Source: JAAFIW01 sp031414805 (GTDB lineage: Bacteria > Pseudomonadota > Gammaproteobacteria > Burkholderiales > Burkholderiaceae_C). From it: 64,000 nucleotides of DNA. Position 1 is the first letter of the stretch; every line of letters starts with the position of its first letter. Made by a program: the position numbers and the translations under genes. Below the pieces are notes generated by a model. The model saw only the letters and a program-made list of their open reading frames with translations. It searched no databases and was not told the DNA's origin. The stretch is taken from positions 25,396-89,395 of the forward strand of contig JANOQJ010000088.1 in assembly GCA_031414805.1 (NCBI GenBank), given 5' to 3'. Positions 53,319 to 61,045 of this stretch are shown here, in pieces.

Positions 53319-53951
53319 TCACGCCGCACTGTTGCCCAGCAAATTCGCCAGCTCTACCGCCGACTTGACCTGCATTTTGTCGAACACCCGGGCCCGATGC
53401 ACTTCCACCGTGCGCACGCTGATGGACAGCGCATCGGCAATCAGCTTGTTGGGCAGACCGGCAACCACGCGTTGCAGCACCTCGCGTTCGCGCTCGGTCA
53501 GCTCGGCCAAGCGGGTTTGCACTGTGCGGGTGACGTTTAGCGTGGTGAGGTGGTCACGTGATTGGGTTAAAGCCTGCTCGATGCGGTCCACCAGCGCGTT
53601 GTCTGAAAACGGCTTCTCGCAGAAATCAAACGCTCCGCGCTTGACGGCATCCACCGCGGTGGGCACGTCGGCATGGCCCGTCAGAAAAATGACCGGTAAC
53701 CGCTGCGTCAAACCCCGCGCCACCAGGTTTTCAAACAGGGTCAGGCCGCTGGTACCGGGCATGCGCACGTCCAGCAACAGGCAACACGGCTGGTCGGGCA
53801 GTGGTTTGGTGAGCACGGCGCTGTCAAACGCGGCTGCACCGTCAAAACACACACTGGGAAGATGCCGCGAGCGCAGCAGCCAGGCCAGTGCTTCGCGCAC
53901 GCTGGTGTCGTCGTCTACTATGAATACGGTAGCGTCTTGAGCAGGTTGCAT
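53319..53951 (-). CDS. FixJ/TodT-type response regulator
   Basis: 210 residues. REC domain VFIVDDDTSVREALAWLLRS, with phospho-acceptor Asp61 in LLLDVRMPG, VIFLTGHADVPTAVDAVKRG and CEKPFSDN (conserved Lys). LuxR-type HTH: LTEREREVLQRVVAGLPNK and ISVRTVEVHRARVFDKM. It acts as a DNA-binding output of the adjacent kinase, likely activating or repressing genes not identifiable here. The ATG (53951) lies inside a dispersed repeat, six bases after the kinase stop. Confidence 0.93.
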   Translation of the reverse strand: MQPAQDATVFIVDDDTSVREALAWLLRSRHLPSVCFDGAAAFDSAVLTKPLPDQPCCLLLDVRMPGTSGLTLFENLVARGLTQRLPVIFLTGHADVPTAVDAVKRGAFDFCEKPFSDNALVDRIEQALTQSRDHLTTLNVTRTVQTRLAELTEREREVLQRVVAGLPNKLIADALSISVRTVEVHRARVFDKMQVKSAVELANLLGNSAA

Positions 53952-53980
53952 AAGGGCTAGTGGCCAATATGACCACTTTT
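53930..53980 (+). repeat. Dispersed repeat copy, forward, at the kinase/regulator junction
   Basis: Core GTCTTGAGCAG, then GTTGCATAAGGGCTAGTGGC. Read on the minus strand it supplies the kinase stop (TAG, 53959-53957), its last residues and the regulator start (ATG, 53951-53949). Confidence 0.88.
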
Positions 53981-56020
53981 TTCAGGTGCGGGGCTGGTGG
54001 GCAAGGTGAAGGTAAAAATCGTACCGTGCGGCAGTACAGCCTCAAACCCGAGGAATCCCCCGTGTTGCTCGATCACCGTTCGGCATAGGCTGAGGCCCAG
54101 TCCCATGCCTTCGGGCTTGGTCGTGAAAAACGGGGTGTAGAGCTGTTGAGCCACCTGGGGCGAGATGCCGGGGCCGGTGTCGGCCACTTCAAACGCCACC
54201 CAACGCTGGGCCGTGATGCTGTCGGGGCTGACCACTGGCCGCACGCGCAGATGAAGCTGCCGGGGCGCGCCAGGCGACACATCTCTCGCTGAGTCGGCCA
54301 TGGCTTGCATGCCGTTGCGCGCCAGGTTCAGCAGCACCTGCTCGACCATCGAGCGGTCGCACAGCACACAGGGCAACAGTGCATCGATCTCTTGCACAAC
54401 CACCTGCACATCGAGCTTGCGCGCCTGCAGCTGAATCAGCGGCATCACGGCGTCCAGCAAGGCTTGCGCGGTGACGGTTTCGCGGCGTGCCTCACGCCGG
54501 CGCACCATGTCGTGCACGCTTTGAATCACCTTGCCTGCGCGCTGGGCCTGCTGCGCAATGCGCTGCAAAGCGGTGTGCAGCATCTCAGAATAATCGTGAT
54601 CTGACCCCAATTGTTTGGGCTGCGCTGCCATTAGATTCAGCGAGCCCGAGGCGTAGCTGGCGATGGCGGCCAGCGGCTGGTTCAGCTCGTGGCTGAGCAG
54701 GGAAGCCATTTCGCCCACGGTGGCCAGGCGGGCGGTGGCTTGCAGGCGCTCCTGGCTGGCGCGTTGCAATTCCTGCACGCGGCGTTGCTCGCTGATGTCG
54801 ACAAACGCGCTCATCCAGCCCGTTTGCAGGCCCTGGGCATTGATCAGAGGTGCTTCGATGATGAGCACCGGAAAGCGCGAGCCGTCTTTGCGCATGAACA
54901 CCGACTCGAAACCCTCGCGCGGCGGCACATGCTGGCCGGACAGGCGCACGGCTTGGCGTTTCTGGTACTCGTCCGTCAGTTCGGGCGGCCAGTAAGGCGC
55001 GGCGATGGTCTGGCCTTGCAGCTCCTGGGGCGAAAAGCCCACCATGTCGCAAAACGCCGGGTTCACATACGTGATGCGCCCTTTCAGATCGCGCGCCCGC
55101 AGGCCGGTGACCAGCGAGTCTTCCATCGCCTTGCGAAAAGCCAGCGCGTCAGCCAGGTCCTGCTCCGCGCGCAGACGGCGACGGGCGTCTTTGGCCAGCA
55201 GCGCCAGCACCGCCATCAGCGCGATCGACATGGCCGTCACCAGCGCGGTGAGCACATTGGGGAACAGGTCGGGTGCCGTGCGCCAGCTGTCAAGCCGCAG
55301 GACCAGGGTGTTACCAGGCAAGTCGAGCAATTGCTGCGCCGTGAACATGCGGCTGGCCCGCCGCGCCGTGCCGTGCAGCGCCAGCCGCGTGCCATCGGGC
55401 TCGGTAAACGACACCTCGTGGTTGCGCGCCAGCTGACGGCCCACTCGTTCGGCCAGCAAGTCGGGCAGGGAGTAAGTGGCCACCCAATAGCCCTGCGTTT
55501 GCCCGGCCTCAATTTTGGGCAGGCACAACTCCATGACTTCCATGCCCATGCCGTCGTTTTGCGGCAAAAAATAGCTCGCCGAATACGCCGGGCCGCTCAC
55601 GCGCCGCGCATTGGCACAGGCCAGGGCGACCTCCGCCTGGGCATTGCCGCGCCCCATGCGTCCAAACGCCGGTGGGCGGTAGGGTGAATCGGCATGCCCC
55701 AGCGGCTGCAGCGCCGCCGTGCGCCACTCCAGCCGCAGCCACTCACGCTGGTTGCGCAGCAGTGCATCGGCCTCCAGCACCCAGGTGGCGGTCGAGCGTT
55801 CAGACCACGGCAAGGCTTGTAGGGACTGCACATTGCGAATCAGCGCCGAGCGCACGTCGCTGGTGGCCCCTGCCGCCTCCCGCTCCAGCCGCTCCTGCAC
55901 TTGACTGGCTTCGTAGCGCCCCGCCAGCCACACCAGTGTGGCCAGCAGCGCCAGGACCAAGCCCAACAACGCCACCCACAGCAGGCTGCGCCGCCAACTG
56001 GTGATCAGGCGGGCCCGCAT
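53957..56020 (-). CDS. PAS sensor histidine kinase (FixL/DctB-like)
   Basis: 687 residues. An N-terminal helix (SLLWVALLGLVLALLATLVW), a periplasmic sensor segment of about 240 residues, and a second helix (LFPNVLTALVTAMSIALMAV). A PAS domain at about 310-420: LKGRITYVNPAFCDMVGFSP and GWMSAFVDISEQRRVQEL. HisKA: EMASLLSHELNQPLAAIASY with phospho-His about 444. HATPase: NLARNGMQAM, VADTGPGIS and GMGLGLSLCRTVIEQHGG. Ligand unknown. Partner is the downstream regulator. The stop and final residues SGHIGH come from the repeat. Confidence 0.92.
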   Translation of the reverse strand: MRARLITSWRRSLLWVALLGLVLALLATLVWLAGRYEASQVQERLEREAAGATSDVRSALIRNVQSLQALPWSERSTATWVLEADALLRNQREWLRLEWRTAALQPLGHADSPYRPPAFGRMGRGNAQAEVALACANARRVSGPAYSASYFLPQNDGMGMEVMELCLPKIEAGQTQGYWVATYSLPDLLAERVGRQLARNHEVSFTEPDGTRLALHGTARRASRMFTAQQLLDLPGNTLVLRLDSWRTAPDLFPNVLTALVTAMSIALMAVLALLAKDARRRLRAEQDLADALAFRKAMEDSLVTGLRARDLKGRITYVNPAFCDMVGFSPQELQGQTIAAPYWPPELTDEYQKRQAVRLSGQHVPPREGFESVFMRKDGSRFPVLIIEAPLINAQGLQTGWMSAFVDISEQRRVQELQRASQERLQATARLATVGEMASLLSHELNQPLAAIASYASGSLNLMAAQPKQLGSDHDYSEMLHTALQRIAQQAQRAGKVIQSVHDMVRRREARRETVTAQALLDAVMPLIQLQARKLDVQVVVQEIDALLPCVLCDRSMVEQVLLNLARNGMQAMADSARDVSPGAPRQLHLRVRPVVSPDSITAQRWVAFEVADTGPGISPQVAQQLYTPFFTTKPEGMGLGLSLCRTVIEQHGGFLGFEAVLPHGTIFTFTLPTSPAPEKSGHIGH

Positions 56021-56029
56021 GAACCCGCT

Positions 56030-56851
56030 CTACAAAACACGGTGCGACAGCGCAGGTAATTGCGCGCGGCGCTGCGCCATTTGCTGCGCATCCAGCTGCG
56101 CCAACACCACGCCAGGTCCGGTGGCTTGCTGAGCCAGTACCTCACCCCAGGGGCTCGCCACAAGGCTTTGGCCCCAGGTGCGTCGGCCGTTTTCGTGGGT
56201 TCCGCCTTGCGCGGGGGCAACCACAAAACACAGGTTTTCTACCGCACGGGCACGCAGCAACAGCTCCCAATGTGCCTGCCCGGTGGTGTGGGTAAAAGCG
56301 CTGGGCACCAGCAGCAAATCGGCCCCGTCGCGGGCATAAGCGCGGTACAACTCGGGAAAGCGCAGGTCGTAGCAGACGCTCAATCCCACGCGCCAGGTGT
56401 GGCCGCTGCGCGCGGGCAAGTCAAACCAGGCTGGCGTTTGCCCCGCCCGCAGCACACGCGATTCGTCGTAGCGCTCGGTGCCATTGTCAAAACAAAACAG
56501 GTGCATCTTGTCGTAGCGGGCCACGCACAGCCCCGCCGGCGAAAACACCAAGCTGCTGTTCAATACGCGTTGCCCGTCTCCGCCGGGCACCCGCAGCGGC
56601 AACGTGCCGCCCACCACCCACAGGCCCAACTGGCGCGCCGCGCTGGCCAACATGGCCTGAATCGGGCCTTGCCCCACGCTTTCTTGAATCGCCAGCTTAT
56701 CGGTGTCGCGTTGACCCAGCAAGCAGAAATACTCAGGCAACACCGCCAGCTCAGCGCCCTGCGCGGCAGCTTGTTCCAGCAAACGCTGCGCGTCGGCCAG
56801 GTTACGCGCCAGGTCGGTGCCTGAGACCATTTGAATGGCGGCAACTTTCAT
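56030..56851 (-). CDS. Carbon-nitrogen hydrolase (nitrilase superfamily)
   Basis: 273 residues with the catalytic triad Glu40 (ELAVLPEYFCLLG), Lys115 (RYDKMHLFCFD) and Cys160 (GLSVCYDLRFPELYR). The branch resembles Nit1/Nit2-type omega-amidase, for example deaminated glutathione amidase; exact substrate not determined. ATG 56851 overlaps the yhdP stop (ATGA), so it is coupled to yhdP. Nine bases separate it from the kinase. Confidence 0.92.
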   Translation of the reverse strand: MKVAAIQMVSGTDLARNLADAQRLLEQAAAQGAELAVLPEYFCLLGQRDTDKLAIQESVGQGPIQAMLASAARQLGLWVVGGTLPLRVPGGDGQRVLNSSLVFSPAGLCVARYDKMHLFCFDNGTERYDESRVLRAGQTPAWFDLPARSGHTWRVGLSVCYDLRFPELYRAYARDGADLLLVPSAFTHTTGQAHWELLLRARAVENLCFVVAPAQGGTHENGRRTWGQSLVASPWGEVLAQQATGPGVVLAQLDAQQMAQRRAQLPALSHRVL

Positions 56852-59800
56852 CGCGGCAGCTCCTGTGCGGGGCTGGATGGACTGGCTGGGATCGCCGGTG
56901 CTGCCTTGCGGTCAGCGCGTTCCACTTTCGGATCTGCCCAACTGCCACTGATTTGAAACTCTTGCGTGGCCGCTTGAATCAGCGGGCGGCGCAAAAACAA
57001 TTGCGCCAGAAAGCTGGTGATACCAATGGCGGGGTTGATGACGGTGGCCACCAGCGACGCCGTGCCCGCGTCAATTTCTGGCACCACCAGGACCTTGATG
57101 TCTTGCGTCTCACGCGCAATATCAGCCTTACCATCCATCAGCACCGCCGCGTTCACGCCCTTCATCTGCAGGTTGTTGGTCGCGGCAATGCCTTGTTCAA
57201 TCGTCACATCCCCACGCACAAAATCAAAGCTGAAACCCTGGCTGAACACATCGCGGAAATCCAGCGTCAAGCGCCGGGGCAGTGACTGCAAGCTGAGTAC
57301 GCCGAGCAGTTTGGCAATACCGGGGTCGGCCTTGAGAAACTGGCCTGATTCCAGGTTGATGTTGAAGTTGCCGTTCAGGCTGGCGTTGTCCAGCGTGGTG
57401 GGCGAACCCAGCCACGACACCTGACCTTCCATGCGGCCCTTGCCGCCACGCACCACGTCTTTCATGCCAAAGCGCGTGAGCAACTGGCCTGAATCGGCAA
57501 TGTCCAGTTTGAAGCTCATCACGGTGCGGCGCTGTTCGCCGCCCACCCGGGGAACCAACCGGGTACCCGGCGGGACAGCGGGCGCGCCCACGGCGGCCCA
57601 ATTCCCGGTGGCCGTGAAGCTGGCTTCGGGCATGGTCAGGTTCAGCTTGCGCAGGCGCCACTCCCGCACGCCACCCTCCCGAGCGACAGCCCCCGCACCG
57701 CGGTTAATGGCTTCAATCTCCAGGCGGCCCAGCTTTTTGCCGCGCAGCTCCAGGTCGTCCACCACCACATCCAGCGCTGGCAGGTTGGCAGGTTGTTCGT
57801 CCAGCAAAGCGTCCAACTCGCGCTCGTTGCTTTGCGTTAGCAGCAGTCGCGACAGCCGCGCATACAAACCGCCCGCACCACCGCCCGCGCTTTGCCGGTA
57901 CTCCACATAGCCGTTCAGCTGGGTGGCGTCGAGGTTGGCGCGCCAGATCAGGCCCTGCCGGGAGCCGCCGATCACCAGGTTGTTCAGCGTACGGCCTTCA
58001 AAGCTGAGCTCGCGCGCGCGAAGTGCAATGCTGGTCGGCAAGTAGCTCTGTGTGGCTGATGCAGTGGCGCGCGCCGCGCCGGCGGTGGGGGGGTTGACCG
58101 TCGTGGTACCCGCCGTGCCGGTGCCATCGCCCGAGACCTGATCAAGCAGCGTTTCCCATGCGTCGATGTTCACCGTGGCCAGGTTGATGTTCGCCGTCAC
58201 ACCCTGCTCTGGCATGGGTGCGGCCTCGTTATCGGCCAGCCCCACGCCCAGCGAACCGCGCAGCACCCGCGGCTGCGGCCCCGACACATCGCGCAGGTAG
58301 CGCACTGCCGCCAGACGACCCAGTTCCACCACCAGCAGATCGTGCTGCGCGCCTGCGGGCGCATCACGCACCACGGTGTTTTCAAAGCGCAGGGGCAGCG
58401 GCATATCAGCCGCTTTGTTGAACGGCGCCGGCAAGCCCAGGGCCATGCCCTGCAGGTTGCTGGATACCCAAATTTCAGGTGTGCCCTGGAAAAAAGCCAA
58501 AGTGGCGCTGTAGGTGGTGCTACCCACGGCCGTGCTGGCCAAGCGCGACACCACGCCCAGCTGGGGCGCTTGACGCAAACCCGTTGCACTGGTCGTGCCT
58601 TGCGCCCGAAACACGGTGGTCGGGGTTGCCCCGGGCGTGCTCGGACGCATACCACCCTCCAGCCGCGCCTGCCCGCCCAACAAGCCCGCCTGCGCGCCGA
58701 CCAAAGCAAAGCCGCTTTCGGTAAATGTCACCTGGCCTTGGGCCTTTTGCAGGGGTGGGCTGCCGGGCGTGATCTGCAAGTCGTTGCCCGCCAGCGTGGC
58801 GGTGCCCGAAATTTTGGCGCGGTCGATGTTGGTGACGGGCAGGTTCAGTCGCACCCGAAAGTCCGCCGGGCCGCTGGCCTTGGCCTGGGCCAGCGCATCG
58901 CCCATCATGGCCGACAGGGGGGAGGTGTTGACCACCCGCAAGGCCTCGTCGAGCGGGCCACGCATGTCCCCGGACACCAGCACGGTGGTGGGACCATGCA
59001 GGTCGGGTATCTGGGCTTCGGCACGCACCAGTTGCAACCCCTGAGCACCACCCACACTGCCGCTAAACACGCCCGTGGCACCCGTCACCCGCAAGCTGTT
59101 GTGGTCAAAACTCATCTGGCCATTGAGCTGGGTTAGCACGGGCCAGGGCGCTGCGCTTTTGGTCGCTACGCTGGGTGGCGCAAAGGCAAAGGTGGCATTT
59201 TTCACGTTGCCCGAGATCAAAAATTCGCCGGGCTGGCTGTCTTTGGAGGCAATGGTGGTGGCGTCGCCTTTCACCCGGAATTTCACGTCGGTGACAGTAC
59301 CCGCCAGCACTGAATCGCGCACGTACTCGCGCGTGTTTTGTGGCATGGTCAGCGGCAGGTAACGGAACACCCGAGCGCCATTGGCGCGGCTGATGCTGCC
59401 TTTGATGTCCACCACACCAGGAAAGCGGCTGCGTGATGCAGCCTTGGCAGGGTCACTGGTTTGCCAGCTGGCTTCCAGCTGGCCTTGCGCATCGGCATTG
59501 GCAAAGCGCAAGTTGGTGAGGCTGGCCGACAATTTGTCGCCTCCGGCCTGCGCGCGAATGTCCCATTTCAAGTCGCCACTGAGCAGGTCCAGTGGCAGCA
59601 CCGGCTCATCAAACACGCCGGGTAAATCCAGCGCGCCGTTTTGTAAGGCCAGCTTGGCCTGACCACCAGCTTGGCTGAAGTCAAAGTCCAACCGTACGCC
59701 GCGCACACCGGGGGTTCCAATGGCGGCCTGCGCAGCCACATTGAGTTGCGAGACGCGTCCCTTTGCCTGGTAAGCCAGGGGCTGATCCAACGGCCCACGC

Positions 59801-61020
59801 CACGTGGCTTGAAGGCTGTCCACGACGCCTTGTGGCGCATACGCGGCCAGCGCGGCATGGGTTGCAGAGCCCAGCGGCACGCGGCTGGCAATCTGGCTCA
59901 AGGCTGTCAAGTCCAGGTTGTCAGCCTGCAACTGCCCTTGTTCGCTCTGGTTTTTAGGGTGGGTGTGGCGCAGCTTGGCGTTGCCGCCCGGCCAGCGCAC
60001 ACCGCCGGTGGTTTGAAACGCCAGGCCTTGCGTTTCCACCTCAAAACCGTCTGTAATTTTTTGTCCGGCCATGCGCCCACTCAAACTGTCCAGCAGCAAA
60101 GGTTCCAGACGCGGGCCCAGGGTGGCACGCACCGCTTGCAACGACAGATCCGCCGTGGCGCCGATGATGCTGCCGCGCTGCACCTGCGCCCAGACGCGCG
60201 CGCGACCAGTGCCTTGTGCAATATCCACGCCCACGTCGGCATATTGGCGCAGCGTCGACACGTCGATGCGCGCCAGATCGGCATACAGCTCGCCTTCCCA
60301 CTCTTTCCAGCGACCGCTGTGCAAGGACAGGCGTGGTTGGCGAAAAATGCCGCGCAGGCTGAACCGCTCGCCCCAGCTATCCGGCGGGCTGGCGTCCAGC
60401 CGCGCGGTGTGGTGTCTGCCGCTGTTGCGAATGACCAAGTCCACCTGGCGCAGCGCCAGCGGCGGGGCGCCACGCTGTTCGTCGGTCCAGCGCACGGTGC
60501 CACCGCGCACCACCAGTTCAGATTGCGAAAACAACCAGTCCAGTGTGGCGCTGTCGTCCTTTTGTGCGCCGCCTGACAACGCCAGGCCCGCAATGAGCAA
60601 CTGGCCGCTGGCGGTGCGCCGAATATCCAGCTCCGGCTGGTCAATCAACAGCTGCTCAAACCCCAGGTTCCATAGCGACTGCGGTGACACCGCCGCCGCC
60701 ACGCGGGCCAGTTTCAGGGCTGGCTGGCCTTGAGGATCCAACAGCATCACATCGCTCAGCTCGAACGAAGGCACCAGCCCGCTGGAAACCGCCGTGATGC
60801 GACCGATGCGTACGGGAACCCCCAAGGCCTTTGTGGCCTGACTTTCCAGCACCGGCCTCAGCCGTTCGATTCCCGGCACAATCGCCCAATTCAAAGCAGC
60901 CCAGGTGACGCCAAACAGTAGCGCGGCGATCAGCACCAGACGCCAGATGAGCTGAGTCACCAAGCTGTAGGCTTTCAGGTTGCGGGATGCAGACGGTAGT
61001 GGCGGTGACGCTTGATTCAT
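56848..61020 (-). CDS. yhdP: YhdP-family protein (large AsmA-like lipid transport protein)
   Basis: About 1390 residues. One N-terminal helix (LIWRLVLIAALLFGVTWAAL) and a long periplasmic repeating beta-groove, followed by a C-terminal segment with RLTLDFRDVFSQGFSFDFVR, IEQGIAATNNLQMKGVNAAV and ATVINPAIGITSFLAQLFLR. These match the YhdP/TIGR02099 family, known in E. coli for phospholipid movement to the outer membrane. ATG 61020 is chosen; TTG at 61026 is two codons further. Only 25 bases separate it from the divergent glnE start. Confidence 0.93.
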   Translation of the reverse strand: MNQASPPLPSASRNLKAYSLVTQLIWRLVLIAALLFGVTWAALNWAIVPGIERLRPVLESQATKALGVPVRIGRITAVSSGLVPSFELSDVMLLDPQGQPALKLARVAAAVSPQSLWNLGFEQLLIDQPELDIRRTASGQLLIAGLALSGGAQKDDSATLDWLFSQSELVVRGGTVRWTDEQRGAPPLALRQVDLVIRNSGRHHTARLDASPPDSWGERFSLRGIFRQPRLSLHSGRWKEWEGELYADLARIDVSTLRQYADVGVDIAQGTGRARVWAQVQRGSIIGATADLSLQAVRATLGPRLEPLLLDSLSGRMAGQKITDGFEVETQGLAFQTTGGVRWPGGNAKLRHTHPKNQSEQGQLQADNLDLTALSQIASRVPLGSATHAALAAYAPQGVVDSLQATWRGPLDQPLAYQAKGRVSQLNVAAQAAIGTPGVRGVRLDFDFSQAGGQAKLALQNGALDLPGVFDEPVLPLDLLSGDLKWDIRAQAGGDKLSASLTNLRFANADAQGQLEASWQTSDPAKAASRSRFPGVVDIKGSISRANGARVFRYLPLTMPQNTREYVRDSVLAGTVTDVKFRVKGDATTIASKDSQPGEFLISGNVKNATFAFAPPSVATKSAAPWPVLTQLNGQMSFDHNSLRVTGATGVFSGSVGGAQGLQLVRAEAQIPDLHGPTTVLVSGDMRGPLDEALRVVNTSPLSAMMGDALAQAKASGPADFRVRLNLPVTNIDRAKISGTATLAGNDLQITPGSPPLQKAQGQVTFTESGFALVGAQAGLLGGQARLEGGMRPSTPGATPTTVFRAQGTTSATGLRQAPQLGVVSRLASTAVGSTTYSATLAFFQGTPEIWVSSNLQGMALGLPAPFNKAADMPLPLRFENTVVRDAPAGAQHDLLVVELGRLAAVRYLRDVSGPQPRVLRGSLGVGLADNEAAPMPEQGVTANINLATVNIDAWETLLDQVSGDGTGTAGTTTVNPPTAGAARATASATQSYLPTSIALRARELSFEGRTLNNLVIGGSRQGLIWRANLDATQLNGYVEYRQSAGGGAGGLYARLSRLLLTQSNERELDALLDEQPANLPALDVVVDDLELRGKKLGRLEIEAINRGAGAVAREGGVREWRLRKLNLTMPEASFTATGNWAAVGAPAVPPGTRLVPRVGGEQRRTVMSFKLDIADSGQLLTRFGMKDVVRGGKGRMEGQVSWLGSPTTLDNASLNGNFNINLESGQFLKADPGIAKLLGVLSLQSLPRRLTLDFRDVFSQGFSFDFVRGDVTIEQGIAATNNLQMKGVNAAVLMDGKADIARETQDIKVLVVPEIDAGTASLVATVINPAIGITSFLAQLFLRRPLIQAATQEFQISGSWADPKVERADRKAAPAIPASPSSPAQELPR

Positions 61021-61045
61021 TGGCAATGAGGAGACTTCAAGAATT